Of a stretch of DNA of 64,000 nucleotides, positions 41,179-49,606 are shown in pieces. The notes beneath the pieces were generated by a model that made no database searches, was not told the origin of the DNA, and saw only the letters and a list, made by a program, of their open reading frames with translations. This DNA is from Pseudomonas denitrificans (nom. rej.) (GTDB lineage Bacteria > Pseudomonadota > Gammaproteobacteria > Pseudomonadales > Pseudomonadaceae). Both the position numbers and the translations under genes were made by a program. Position 1 is the stretch's first letter. Each line of letters starts with the position of its first letter. The stretch is from the NCBI RefSeq assembly GCF_008807415.1, contig NZ_CP043626.1, forward strand, positions 3,596,001-3,660,000, written 5' to 3'.

Positions 41179-42867
41179 TCAGGCGGTTTCGCGCAGCTCG
41201 CGGCGCAGGATCTTGCCCACCGGGGTCATCGGCAGGGCGTCCTTGAGCACGATGTGCTTGGGCACCTTGTAGCCGGTGAAGTTTTCCTTGCAGTAGGCCT
41301 TGAGCTCTTCGACGGTCACACCGCCCTCGCGGGCCACCACGAACAGCTTCACCGCCTCGCCGGACTTCTCGTCCGGCACGCCGACGGCCGCGCAGTTGGC
41401 GACTTTCGGGTGGGCCATGACCACGTCCTCGATCTCGTTGGGATAGACGTTGAAGCCGGAGACGATGATCAGGTCCTTCTTGCGGTCGACGATGCGGGTG
41501 AAACCGTCCGGATCGATCACCGCGATGTCGCCGGTGCGTAGCCAGCCTTCGGCGTCCAGCACCTCGGCGGTGGCGTCCGGGCGCTGCCAGTAGCCTTTCA
41601 TGACCTGCGGGCCCTTCACGCACAGCTCGCCGCGCTCGCCCAGACCGACGTCGTTGCCGTCGTCGTCGATGACTTTCAGCGCGGTGCCCGGCACCGGCAG
41701 GCCGACGGTGCCCAGGCGCGCGGCATCACCGTAGGGGTTGGTGCTGACCACCGGGGAAGTTTCGGTGAGGCCGTAGCCTTCCACCACGGTGCAACCGGTA
41801 GTGGCTTTCCAGCGCTCGGCGGTGGCGGTGACCAGCGCGGTGCCGCCGGAGTTGGTGACCTTCAGGTTGGAGAAGTCCAGTTCCTTGAACTCCGGGCGAT
41901 CCATCAGCGCGACGAACAGGGTGTTCAGGCCCAGCAGCGCGGAGAAGCGCCACTTCTTCAGCTCCTTGATGAAGCCGGGAATGTCGCGCGGGTTGCTGAT
42001 CAGCACGTTGTGGTTGCCGTTGACCATCATGCACATGCAGTTCGCGGTGAAGGCATAGATGTGGTACAGCGGCAGCGGCGCGATCATCACCTCGTTGCCG
42101 ACCTGCATCAGCGGCTTGCCGTCCGGGCCATGCTGCTGCAGGCAGGCGTGCACCTGCTGCATGTTCGCCACCAGGTTGCCGTGGGTGAGCATGGCGCCCT
42201 TGGCCACGCCGGTGGTGCCGCCGGTGTACTGCAGCACCGCGATGTCTTCCAGGCCGACCTTGACCGGCTGCAGGCCATGGCCACGGCCCTGGCGCAGGGC
42301 GGCCTTGAAGGAGACGGCCTGGGGCAGGTTGTACTCCGGCACCATCTTCTTCACGTGCTTGACCACGGTATTGACCAGCAGGCCCTTGAGCGCGGGCTGC
42401 AGGTCGCCCATCTGCGCCTCGATCAGGTATTCGATGCCGGTATCGGGCAGCACTTCCTGCACCAGCTTGCCGAACAGGTTCACGTAGACCAGCGCACGGG
42501 CGCCGGAATCCTTGAACTGGTGGCGCATTTCGCGGGCGGTGTAGAGCGGGTTGGTGTTGACCACGATGAGGCCGGCGCGCAGGGCGCCGAACACGGCGAT
42601 GGGGTATTGCAGGATGTTCGGCATCTGCACGGCGATGCGGTCGCCGGGCTTGAGGTCGGTGTGCTTCTGCAGGTAGGCGCCGAAGGCGGCGGACAGGCGG
42701 TCCAGCTCGGCGTAGGTCAGGGTCACGCCCATGTTGCTGAAGGCCGGACGGTCGGCGAATTTCTTGCAGGAGCGCTCGAAGACTTCCACCACCGATTTGT
42801 AGGCGGTCAGGTCAATGTCGCTGGGCACGCCGGCCGGGCGTTTGTCGTTCCAGAAATCAGGTTGCAT
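41179..42867 (-). CDS. fadD2: Long-chain fatty acid-CoA ligase FadD2
   Basis: A 562-residue paralogue of FadD1 with the same motifs: YTGGTTGVAKGAML, EGYGLTETSP, EGWLRTGDIA and DRKKDLIIVSGFNVYPNE. In P. aeruginosa FadD2 favours shorter chains. It lies head to head with the lysophospholipase-phaJ1 pair, so released lipids could be activated by this enzyme. Its terminator is shared with the YdcH-like gene. The start at 42867 (MQPDFWNDKR) has no strong ribosome site in the window but matches FadD1 alignment. Confidence 0.93.
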   Translation of the reverse strand: MQPDFWNDKRPAGVPSDIDLTAYKSVVEVFERSCKKFADRPAFSNMGVTLTYAELDRLSAAFGAYLQKHTDLKPGDRIAVQMPNILQYPIAVFGALRAGLIVVNTNPLYTAREMRHQFKDSGARALVYVNLFGKLVQEVLPDTGIEYLIEAQMGDLQPALKGLLVNTVVKHVKKMVPEYNLPQAVSFKAALRQGRGHGLQPVKVGLEDIAVLQYTGGTTGVAKGAMLTHGNLVANMQQVHACLQQHGPDGKPLMQVGNEVMIAPLPLYHIYAFTANCMCMMVNGNHNVLISNPRDIPGFIKELKKWRFSALLGLNTLFVALMDRPEFKELDFSNLKVTNSGGTALVTATAERWKATTGCTVVEGYGLTETSPVVSTNPYGDAARLGTVGLPVPGTALKVIDDDGNDVGLGERGELCVKGPQVMKGYWQRPDATAEVLDAEGWLRTGDIAVIDPDGFTRIVDRKKDLIIVSGFNVYPNEIEDVVMAHPKVANCAAVGVPDEKSGEAVKLFVVAREGGVTVEELKAYCKENFTGYKVPKHIVLKDALPMTPVGKILRRELRETA

Positions 42868-43173
42868 TTATTCTTGTCCTCATACCTGAGCGAAACCGAA
42901 CCGTCATTGCGGTCATTCGACGGAAGCTAGCAGTTCCTTTGGTCATCGCAAAGACTCCAGGCGGCGTCATAGACTGCGTGAATCTTGCGCCACCATCCCG
43001 GCATGGCGCGGGATAGAGCCGACGGCCGCCTAGGACGGGACTTACACGACAATAGCCGGGTGCTGTCGGCAATCCATACAGAAGATGTCCCGGCGTGGCA
43101 GAATCGCCCCGTCTGGCCCGCTCCATGGCCCCATTCCAATAAGAATCGACGAACAAGAAACAGGATGGACCCC
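42868..43173. other. Divergent intergenic region, fadD2 / lysophospholipase
   Basis: About 305 bases containing the promoters of fadD2 (minus) and the lysophospholipase-phaJ1 operon (plus). No operator palindrome or small gene was recognised. Frames that run through it to 42985 or earlier lack ribosome sites. Confidence 0.45.
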
Positions 43174-44127
43174 ATGCCCTACGCCGCCTACTGGCTTGCC
43201 GCCAGCGACGAGACCCCGCTCTACACCCGCCACTGGGCGCCGGAAGGCCCGTCCCGCGGCGCCCTGATGCTGTCCCACGGCATGGCCGAGCACGCCGGCC
43301 GCTACGAGCGCCTGGGGTTTGCGCTGAACGCAGCCGGCTACCACCTCTACGCCATCGACCAGCGCGGCCATGGCCGCACCGCCGAGAACGGCGAATTGGG
43401 CCACTACGCCGACCGCGGCGGCTGGGGCAAGGTGATCGGCGACCTGCACACGCTGAACCAGCATGTGCGCGAGGAACACCCGGACCTGCCGATCATCCTG
43501 CTCGGCCACAGCATGGGCAGCTACATCGGCAGCGCCTACCTGATGCAACACAGCGCCAGCGTGACGGCGGCAGTGCTGTCCGGCTCCAACTACCAGCCGG
43601 TGGCGCTGTACAACAGCGCCCGCGTCATCGCCCGCTTCGAGCGCTGGCGCCAGGGCCCGCTGGGGCGCAGCGCGCTGATCGACTTCCTGTCCTTCGGCTC
43701 GTTCAATAAGGCCTTCAAACCCAACCGCACGGCCTTTGACTGGCTCAGCCGCGACCCCGTTGAAGTCGAAAAATACGTCGCCGATCCGCTCTGCGGCTTC
43801 CGCTGCAGCAACCAGCTATGGGTGGACCTGCTCGGCGGTCTGGCGGATATAACGCCCGTCGAGCACCTGTCGCGCATCCGCAGCGACCTGCCGGTGATGG
43901 TGATCGGCGGCGAGTGCGACCCCGTGAGCCAGGGCAAGCGCCTGAACGATCTCGCCCAGGCGATGACCCGGGCCGGGGTTCGTGACGTCCAACTGAAGAT
44001 TTATCCCGACGCTCGCCACGAGTTGTTCAACGAGAGCAACCGCGACGAGGTCACCCGCAACCTGATCGACTGGCTGGCGGCGCACTGCCCCGTCCCGCAG
44101 GTCGAGAGAACCGAGGAGCCCCTATGA
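43174..44127 (+). CDS. Alpha/beta hydrolase, lysophospholipase / monoacylglycerol lipase type
   Basis: A 317-residue serine hydrolase. The nucleophile elbow is GHSMGSYIG, the catalytic Asp is in VIGGECDPVS and the His in YPDARHELFNE. The N-terminus reads PYAAYWLAASDETPLYTRHW, then LSHGMAEHAGRYERLGFAL, the monoacylglycerol lipase/PldB pattern. It would free fatty acids from lysolipids or monoacylglycerols for FadD. ATG 43174 has AGGA eight bases upstream; ATG 43165 is an alternative. Its stop overlaps the phaJ1 start by four bases (ATGA). Confidence 0.92.
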   Translation: MPYAAYWLAASDETPLYTRHWAPEGPSRGALMLSHGMAEHAGRYERLGFALNAAGYHLYAIDQRGHGRTAENGELGHYADRGGWGKVIGDLHTLNQHVREEHPDLPIILLGHSMGSYIGSAYLMQHSASVTAAVLSGSNYQPVALYNSARVIARFERWRQGPLGRSALIDFLSFGSFNKAFKPNRTAFDWLSRDPVEVEKYVADPLCGFRCSNQLWVDLLGGLADITPVEHLSRIRSDLPVMVIGGECDPVSQGKRLNDLAQAMTRAGVRDVQLKIYPDARHELFNESNRDEVTRNLIDWLAAHCPVPQVERTEEPL

Positions 44128-44594
44128 CTTCCGTACAGAACGTCCCTTACGAAGAACTCGAAGTCGGCCAGAAGGCCAACTTCCAGCGCAGCGTCACCGA
44201 GCGTGACATCCAGCTGTTCGCCGAGGTCTCCGGCGACCGCAACCCGGTACACCTGGACGCCGAGTACGCCGCCACCACCCAGTTCAAGGAGCGCATCGCC
44301 CACGGCATGCTCACCGGGGCACTGATCAGCGCGGCGATCGCCACCACCCTGCCCGGCCCGGGCACCATCTACCTCGGCCAGAACCTGAGCTTCACCCGCC
44401 CGGTGAAGCTCGGCGACGAACTGACAGTAGAACTGGAAGTGCTGGAAAAGCTGCCGAAGAACCGCGTGCGCATCAGCACTACCGTGCTCAACCAGGACGG
44501 CAAGGCGGTGGTCAAAGGCGAGGCCGAAGTCATGGCGCCGACCGAGAAGCTCAACATCGAACTGCCCGCCCTGCCGCCGATCACCATCGGCTGA
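44124..44594 (+). CDS. phaJ1: (R)-specific enoyl-CoA hydratase PhaJ1
   Basis: A 156-residue hotdog-fold hydratase that converts trans-2-enoyl-CoA from beta-oxidation to (R)-3-hydroxyacyl-CoA, a precursor for polyhydroxyalkanoate. The hydratase motif with catalytic Asp38 and His43 (GDRNPVHLD) and the FKERIAHGML segment are present. Start ATG overlaps the lysophospholipase stop. In P. aeruginosa PhaJ1 prefers short chains. The same length and neighbour as PAO1 PA3302. Confidence 0.92.
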   Translation: MTSVQNVPYEELEVGQKANFQRSVTERDIQLFAEVSGDRNPVHLDAEYAATTQFKERIAHGMLTGALISAAIATTLPGPGTIYLGQNLSFTRPVKLGDELTVELEVLEKLPKNRVRISTTVLNQDGKAVVKGEAEVMAPTEKLNIELPALPPITIG

Positions 44595-44736
44595 GGCGCG
44601 TTCCGGGGCCGGCCATCCGGCCCCGGAAACTTGTATACAGTTTCCTGCTCGACTACCCTGCCCCCGTCACACCACATCCACTTGGGATAACCGAAGGCTT
44701 CGTGCCCGAAACCCCTCACCGGGAATCGGAGCCGCC

Positions 44737-45912
44737 ATGGACCTTCGACTGCTGTTGCTGTCCCTCTGCACCTTCGCCGCGGGCCTCGCCGAGGCCATCC
44801 TCACCGGCATCCTGCCCTCGCTCGCCGCCGACCTGCACGTCTCCCTCAGCCTCGCCGGGCAGCTCACCAGCCTGTTCTCCCTGAGCTTCGCCATCGCCGC
44901 GCCGTTGCTCGGCTGGCTCACCCGTGGCGCCGACTGCCGTCGGCTGCTGGTCATCACCCTGCTGGTATTCGCCGCGTTCAACGCGGGCGCTGCGCTGAGT
45001 CCCGGCTATGTTTCGCTGCTGCTGATGCGCATCGGCATGGCCGCCTGCTGCGGGCTGCTGATCATGCAGGCCAGCCTGCTGGCGGTGGAGCTGGCGCCGC
45101 CGGCCCAGCGCGGGCGCGCCATCGGCCTGATCTTCATGGGCATCAGCGGTTCGCTGGTGTTCGGCGTGCCAGCCGGCGTGCTCGTCAATGACTGGTTCGG
45201 CTGGCGCTGGATCTTCGCCGCCATCGCCTTCTATTCGCTGCCACTGGCCGCGCTGCTGCGGATCGCCCTGCCCCGCCGCACACTGGATAGCCCGGCCAAT
45301 GGCGCGGCCTACCGGCGCCAGTTGCGCAATCCGGCGCTGAACCTCGCACAACTGGTATCGATCCTGCTGCTGGGCGGGCACTTCACCCTGTTCGCCTACA
45401 TCACCCCGTGGTTCCAGCAGGTTGCCGGGATCACCGACAGCCAGAGCATCGCGCTCACCCTGCTGCTGATCGGCCTGGCGGCCATCGGTGGCGGCTACCT
45501 GGGCGGTTGGCTGAGCGATCGCCTCGGCCATCGCCGCGCGCTGCTGCTGGTACCGGTGCTGTTCGGCCTGGCGATGCTGGCGATCCCGCTGAGCCTCGGC
45601 CGCCCGTGGCTGCTGCTTAGCGCACTGATGGTCTGGAGCACCATCAGCTGGATGATCTCGCCGGCGGTGCAGAGCTACCTGCTGGCCAGCGATCCGGCCA
45701 GCGGCAGCGCCGGGGTGGCGCTCAACACTTCGGCGATGCACCTGGGCGTGGCCCTCGGCGCGGCGCTGGGCGGTGCGGTGATCAGCCTGGCCGGCATCGC
45801 CTGGACGCCCTGGGTGGGCGTCTCGCTGGTCACTGCGTCGATCGTCTGCGCGGCCTTGTCCTGCTGGCTTCAGCGCGAGCGGGCAGACGCCCCGCTCACG
45901 GTTTTACGGTGA
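44737..45912 (+). CDS. MFS transporter (DHA1 family)
   Basis: A 391-residue, 12-span transporter that starts MDLRLLLLSLCTFAAGLAEAILTGILPSL-like (MDLRLLLLSLCTFAAGLAEA). The motif-A loop after span 2 is shortened (LGWLTRGADCRRLLV), and a second motif A is present in GGWLSDRLGHRRALLL. Such proteins export drugs or small metabolites. ATG 44737 lies 142 bases after phaJ1. Its 3' end overlaps the convergent membrane-fusion gene by 17 bases. Confidence 0.9.
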   Translation: MDLRLLLLSLCTFAAGLAEAILTGILPSLAADLHVSLSLAGQLTSLFSLSFAIAAPLLGWLTRGADCRRLLVITLLVFAAFNAGAALSPGYVSLLLMRIGMAACCGLLIMQASLLAVELAPPAQRGRAIGLIFMGISGSLVFGVPAGVLVNDWFGWRWIFAAIAFYSLPLAALLRIALPRRTLDSPANGAAYRRQLRNPALNLAQLVSILLLGGHFTLFAYITPWFQQVAGITDSQSIALTLLLIGLAAIGGGYLGGWLSDRLGHRRALLLVPVLFGLAMLAIPLSLGRPWLLLSALMVWSTISWMISPAVQSYLLASDPASGSAGVALNTSAMHLGVALGAALGGAVISLAGIAWTPWVGVSLVTASIVCAALSCWLQRERADAPLTVLR

Positions 45913-46750
45913 CGCTGGCGGTCATGCCGGCGCTCAGGTGTACGCCCTCGGGCACCTTGTCGAGGTGGATACGCACCGGGATGCGCTGGGCCAGGCGCAC
46001 CCAGTTGAAGGTCGGTTCGACGTTGGCCAGCAACTGGCTGTCGGGAATCGCGTTGCGGTCGGTAATGCCGCTGCTGATGCTTTCCACGGTGCCGTCGATG
46101 GCGATGTCGCCACTCATCAGCACCACCCGCGCCGGCTGGCCGATGCGAATGCCGGGCAGCTTGGTTTCCTCGAAGTAGGCGGTGACATAGAAGGACTTCT
46201 GGTCCACCAGCGCCATCATTGCCTGGCCGGCCTGCACATAGTTGCCCTGGGCCAGCCGCAGGTTGGTGATCTGCCCGTCGCGCGGGGCGCGCATCTCGCT
46301 GCGGGTCAGGTTCAGTTGCGCCAGGCGCACCTGGGCCTGTGCCTCGTCGTACTCGCTCTTGGCGATGGAAGCGTTGATCTGCGCGGTCTCCTTGTCCTCC
46401 GCGCTGATCGCCGCGATGCCCAGCTTGCTGCGCCGCGAAGCCTCGCTCACGCGCAGCAGGTACTGCTGGTGCCGAGTCTCGGCCAGGGCCTTGGCCTGCT
46501 CGAGGTTCGCCGCGTAGCGCTCGTGGTCGATGCGCATGATCAGGTCGCCGGCCTTGACCTGCTGGTTGTCCTGCACGGCGAGGTCGGTGACCCAGCCGGA
46601 GACGTCCGGTGCAATCACCACGACGTCGGCACGCACGCGCGCATCGCGGGTCCACGGCGACAGCATGTAGTAACGCCACAGCCAGGTGCCGGCCAGGACG
46701 GCGGCAACGACCAGGACGATGGTGACGGTTACGCGAAGGTATCCGCGCAT
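45896..46750 (-). CDS. HlyD-family membrane fusion protein (AaeA/EmrA type)
   Basis: A 284-residue inner-membrane anchored periplasmic adaptor. It has an N-terminal span (VTVTIVLVVAAVLAGTWLW), a lipoyl/biotinyl-like half (DARVRADVVVIAPDVSGWVT, then DNQQVKAGDLIMRID), a coiled-coil hairpin and the second lipoyl half (APRDGQITNLRLAQGNYVQAG). It is the third gene of a minus-strand operon with a DUF1656 peptide and a FUSC-type permease, the arrangement of AaeXAB aromatic acid efflux. Confidence 0.92.
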   Translation of the reverse strand: MRGYLRVTVTIVLVVAAVLAGTWLWRYYMLSPWTRDARVRADVVVIAPDVSGWVTDLAVQDNQQVKAGDLIMRIDHERYAANLEQAKALAETRHQQYLLRVSEASRRSKLGIAAISAEDKETAQINASIAKSEYDEAQAQVRLAQLNLTRSEMRAPRDGQITNLRLAQGNYVQAGQAMMALVDQKSFYVTAYFEETKLPGIRIGQPARVVLMSGDIAIDGTVESISSGITDRNAIPDSQLLANVEPTFNWVRLAQRIPVRIHLDKVPEGVHLSAGMTASVTVKP

Positions 46751-46763
46751 ACAGCTTCTCCTC

Positions 46764-46973
46764 TCAAGGCGCTGCGCTGAGCGCCCAGGTGATGGCGCAG
46801 AGAATCAGCACGAACAACGCGCAGTCGAACAGCGCCTCGTGCCAGATCCAGCGCCCGAAGGGGGTGGCCTGCAGCAGCAGGCGCAATACGACCGTCAGGC
46901 CCAGCGCAAGCACCGCATAGATGAACAGCGGGCTGAGGAACACCCCGCCCCAGCCGAACTCATGCAGTCCCAT
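46764..46973 (-). CDS. DUF1656 (AaeX-type) small membrane protein
   Basis: A 69-residue protein with two membrane spans (FLSPLFIYAVLALGLTVVLR and EALFDCALFVLILCAITWAL). The N-terminus MGLHEFGWGGVFLSP is typical of DUF1656. The start at 46973 overlaps the end of the FUSC gene by 14 bases; the longer frame upstream is a shadow. It is a usual third member of FUSC-HlyD efflux operons. Function within the pump is unknown. Confidence 0.88.
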   Translation of the reverse strand: MGLHEFGWGGVFLSPLFIYAVLALGLTVVLRLLLQATPFGRWIWHEALFDCALFVLILCAITWALSAAP

Positions 46974-48948
46974 CGGCGTCCTCCAGACGGCACCACTGGC
47001 GCCAGGTATGGCGCAATTGCGCCAGCGCGGCACGGGCCAGGCGGTTGGGTTCGTTGTCGCCCTGCAGGTCATGCGCAAGGGCTTCCTCCAGCGGCGGGCA
47101 GAGGCTCTCCAGGCGCTGCTCACGCCCGTCTCCGGGCCCTTTCTCGAGTACGCTGCCCAGCGCGCCGAGGAACTGGTCACGGCGTTTGCGCAACTGCCCC
47201 TGGGCGCCGCTGAGGCAGGAGCGCAGGTGGATCAGTTCATTGCCCAGATCGAGCGCCAGCAGACCATCCTGCCAGCGCCGCTGCTCCTCCTTCGGCAACA
47301 GGGTGTAGTGCCGCGCCAGGCGGATCAGGCGGTCCGCCATGCGCCCGCCGAACCAGCTCTCGGCTTCGGCCAGCGGCCGCCGGGTCAGGCGCCCGAGGTC
47401 TTCGCAGGTGGCCTGGATCAGCCGCCGGTTGAGCCAGTCCGCCGGCAGGGTGAGCAGACGGAACACCAGTACGGCGAAACCCACGCCGATGACGATGCCC
47501 TGCGCCGAGTTGAGCAGGTTGGCCAGGTCGTACTTCATCACGTTGCTCGGCGCCACCAGGGTGATGAAGTGGATCGAAAAGGACGTCGCCGTACCCGCCA
47601 GCGCCGGCGTGGCCATGCCCAGCAGCGCAAAGAACAGCGGCACACCCAGCGCCAGGCAGAGCAGCGGGAAGCCGTTCCACTGTGGCAGCAGCCATTGGCT
47701 GACGATGGCGGCCGCCGGAATCGCGTAGAGGATGCCGCGCAGGAAGCCCAGGCCGATGGTGACGGCGTTGTCGCGGTTGGCGAACAGGCTGCAGATCACC
47801 GCCGCCAGCAGCATGCCGCCGGTAGCCGCCGGCCAGGCGGTGGCCATCCAGAAGGCCGACATGCCCAGCAGCGCCAGCGCGCTGCGCAGGCCATAGAACA
47901 GCGCCATGAGCCAGTCGCGGTGCCAGGACAAGGTGCCGGTGGCGACATCGTCCACCCGCCCGTCCGACACCGCGCGCATCGTCTTCTCCGAATTCAGCGC
48001 CTTGAGCAGCAGCAGCGCGCAGCGGGTCAGGCAGTAGCGCAGGTCGTTGGAGTAGCTTTCGTCCAGGCCGGCATCCTGCAACCGCTCCTGCAGCGAGCGC
48101 ATGGCGTCGACCTGCGGGTCCTCCAGGGTGGCGCGCAGTTCCTCGAACCAGGGTTGCAGGCGCGCGCGGTCCTCGGCATCCAGCACGCTGCGCTGGCGGG
48201 CCACTCCACGCGCAGTGCGCAGCAGGCTGAGCAGGTCGCGGGAAAGAATCCGCAGCGCACGCGAACGCATCCGCCCGCGGTAACCCTCGAACCAGGCGTG
48301 GTCACGCTGCACATCGACTTCGACGATCTTGCCCAGCGCCTGCAACAGGCCCTTGATCTGCCGCGCGTCGGCATCGATCTCGCTGCGCGCGGCCTGCATG
48401 CCGGTGAGCCAGGTAGCGTAAGCCTGCTTGTCCAGGTTGGCCTCGACGCGGCGCGGCCAGAGGATGGCGCTGACCGCCGAGGCGCAGAGAATCCCCAGGC
48501 AGATTTCCGTACTGCGCGCCACGGCCTGGTCGAAGACGTCCAGCGGGTGACTGATTGCCGGCAGGCCGATGATCGCCACGGTGTAGCCCGACAGTACGAA
48601 GGCGTAGGACACGTGGTTGCGCAGGGAGGTGGAGGCGGCGGTACAGAGGCCGAGCCAGAGCGAGACGGCCAGCAGGAACAGCCAGGGCGTCTGGGCGAAC
48701 AGCGCGAGCATCACCACCGACATGACCGTGCCGATCAGGGTCCCGATCAGGCGGAAGATGCCCTTGGCCACGACCATCCCCGACAACGGCTGGGACACGA
48801 TGAACACCGTCATCAGCGCCCACTGCGGCTGCTCCAGGTCGAAACGGAAGGCGCACCAGAGCGCCAGGCCGCCGGCCAGGAGGGTCTTGATCGCGAATTT
48901 CAGCGCCAGCGTATCCGGCGCGAGGAATGCCTGTAGCGTAGGTCGCAC
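46960..48948 (-). CDS. FUSC-family efflux permease (AaeB type)
   Basis: A 662-residue inner-membrane protein with an N-terminal block of about six spans (FAIKTLLAGGLALWCAF through SVWLGLCTAAS-like SLWLGLCTAAS), a cytoplasmic middle and a second block (ALLGMSAFWMATAWPAATGG onward). This duplicated layout is that of the fusaric acid resistance / AaeB family, which exports aromatic carboxylic acids with the HlyD partner encoded downstream. The start is GTG 48948 with GAGAG upstream. First gene of the operon. Substrate not certain. Confidence 0.92.
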   Translation of the reverse strand: MRPTLQAFLAPDTLALKFAIKTLLAGGLALWCAFRFDLEQPQWALMTVFIVSQPLSGMVVAKGIFRLIGTLIGTVMSVVMLALFAQTPWLFLLAVSLWLGLCTAASTSLRNHVSYAFVLSGYTVAIIGLPAISHPLDVFDQAVARSTEICLGILCASAVSAILWPRRVEANLDKQAYATWLTGMQAARSEIDADARQIKGLLQALGKIVEVDVQRDHAWFEGYRGRMRSRALRILSRDLLSLLRTARGVARQRSVLDAEDRARLQPWFEELRATLEDPQVDAMRSLQERLQDAGLDESYSNDLRYCLTRCALLLLKALNSEKTMRAVSDGRVDDVATGTLSWHRDWLMALFYGLRSALALLGMSAFWMATAWPAATGGMLLAAVICSLFANRDNAVTIGLGFLRGILYAIPAAAIVSQWLLPQWNGFPLLCLALGVPLFFALLGMATPALAGTATSFSIHFITLVAPSNVMKYDLANLLNSAQGIVIGVGFAVLVFRLLTLPADWLNRRLIQATCEDLGRLTRRPLAEAESWFGGRMADRLIRLARHYTLLPKEEQRRWQDGLLALDLGNELIHLRSCLSGAQGQLRKRRDQFLGALGSVLEKGPGDGREQRLESLCPPLEEALAHDLQGDNEPNRLARAALAQLRHTWRQWCRLEDADGTA

Positions 48949-49067
48949 GCGGTCTCTCGAAAGGGTCCGGATCTATCGCTTAAAGATAGTCGGCAACGGG
49001 GATGACGGGATCGTTGTCGATAATATTATTAGCAAGCTAACAATATGTCATCCCGACTTTCGTCGAG

Positions 49068-49097
49068 GCAAAAAAAACGGGCGACCTAAGTCGCCCG
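49068..49097 (-). terminator. Terminator of phrS
   Basis: Perfect stem CGGGCGAC/GTCGCCCG with a 4-base loop (49078-49097), followed on the minus strand by eight T residues. It ends the phrS transcript. Confidence 0.95.
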
Positions 49098-49130
49098 AAG
49101 TGCCTTGCGTGCTCTGTATATCCGTAAGGA

Positions 49131-49241
49131 TCAGCCCTTCTTGTGGCTGTCCTTCCAGATGAAAATTCCGACCCCACCGAAGAACAGAACCATGAGGCCA
49201 ACGGTAAGGACGCCTGCGAGAACCACTTCGTCGATGAACAT
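49131..49241 (-). CDS. CcoM-like single-span peptide encoded in phrS
   Basis: A 36-residue protein starting MFIDEVVLAGVLTVGLMVLF and ending IWKDSHKKG. One membrane span is preceded by acidic residues and followed by a basic tail. AGGAGG sits eight bases before ATG 49241, a near-ideal ribosome site, so it is surely translated. It closely resembles, from memory, CcoM, the small extra subunit of cbb3 cytochrome oxidase in P. stutzeri, which fits the Anr control since cbb3-type oxidases work at low oxygen. Thus phrS is a dual-function RNA. The link to CcoM is from recollection, not a search. Confidence 0.85.
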   Translation of the reverse strand: MFIDEVVLAGVLTVGLMVLFFGGVGIFIWKDSHKKG

Positions 49242-49283
49242 GATGCTGGCCTCCTGTTGCCTACATCGTCTGGGGATGTGTGC

Positions 49284-49324
49284 AGATTACCGGCGGCCGG
49301 GCGGGACCAATTGACCTGGATCAA
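49284..49324 (-). promoter_or_regulatory. Anr-controlled promoter of phrS
   Basis: Reading the minus strand, TTGATCCAGGTCAA (49324-49311) is an Anr/FNR box, TTGAT-N4-(A/G)TCAA. Its centre at 49317.5 lies 41.5 bases upstream of a start near 49276-49277, the class II geometry, and the -10 TAATCT is at 49289-49284. Confidence 0.9.
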
Positions 49325-49444
49325 TGGTCGACAGGGCGCTTTGCGGGGAGGGCCGGAGCACTGACGCAGGTCAAGTTCCGGAGGGTGTCGGGTGCGGCGG
49401 GAAGCCGCGCAGAGCGGGGCCTTGCGGCCCTGGGAGGGGGTAAA

Positions 49445-49606
49445 TCAGCGTTTCTTCGGCTTGCTCTTGCCCTTCTTGCGCGGCTTGCCCAGCGGCAGCG
49501 CCTGCTCGAAGGCCTTGCGCACGTCCTGCAGACGCTTTTCGTGCACGTCGTGGATGCGCTTGTCGCGCTCGGCGGTGAAGTCGATCAGCTTGTCGTCGTT
49601 GCTCAT
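49445..49606 (-). CDS. Small basic protein coupled to the AlkB-like gene
   Basis: A 53-residue protein, MSNDDKLIDFTAERDKRIHD..., with an acidic-helical N-terminus and a very basic tail (LGKPRKKGKSKPKKR). The ATG overlaps the stop of the AlkB-like gene as ATGA (49603-49606), so translation is coupled. Its basic end suggests nucleic-acid or ribosome binding. It is conserved at this place in Pseudomonas as I recall, but has no known role. The longer frame reaching 50140 is a shadow of the oxygenase. Confidence 0.8.
   Translation of the reverse strand: MSNDDKLIDFTAERDKRIHDVHEKRLQDVRKAFEQALPLGKPRKKGKSKPKKR

Larger units (their letters stand above)
49068..49277 (-). ncRNA. phrS: PhrS small RNA
   Basis: The Anr-dependent sRNA PhrS, which in P. 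aeruginosa activates pqsR (mvfR) translation and links low oxygen to quinolone signalling. The identification rests on several signs: an Anr box at 49311-49324, a -10 element TAATCT at 49289-49284 at the right spacing, a predicted start near 49277, a strong terminator ending near 49070, and a length of about 210 bases (PhrS is about 213). It also holds a conserved short ORF, as PhrS does, and sits next to the AlkB-like gene as in PAO1. I cannot verify the pqsR-pairing region from memory. Confidence 0.85.

Noticed and set aside
45285..45295. CTGGATAG resembling the phage CTATCCA repeat
   Set aside because: A single copy inside an MFS coding region without a phased partner; chance.
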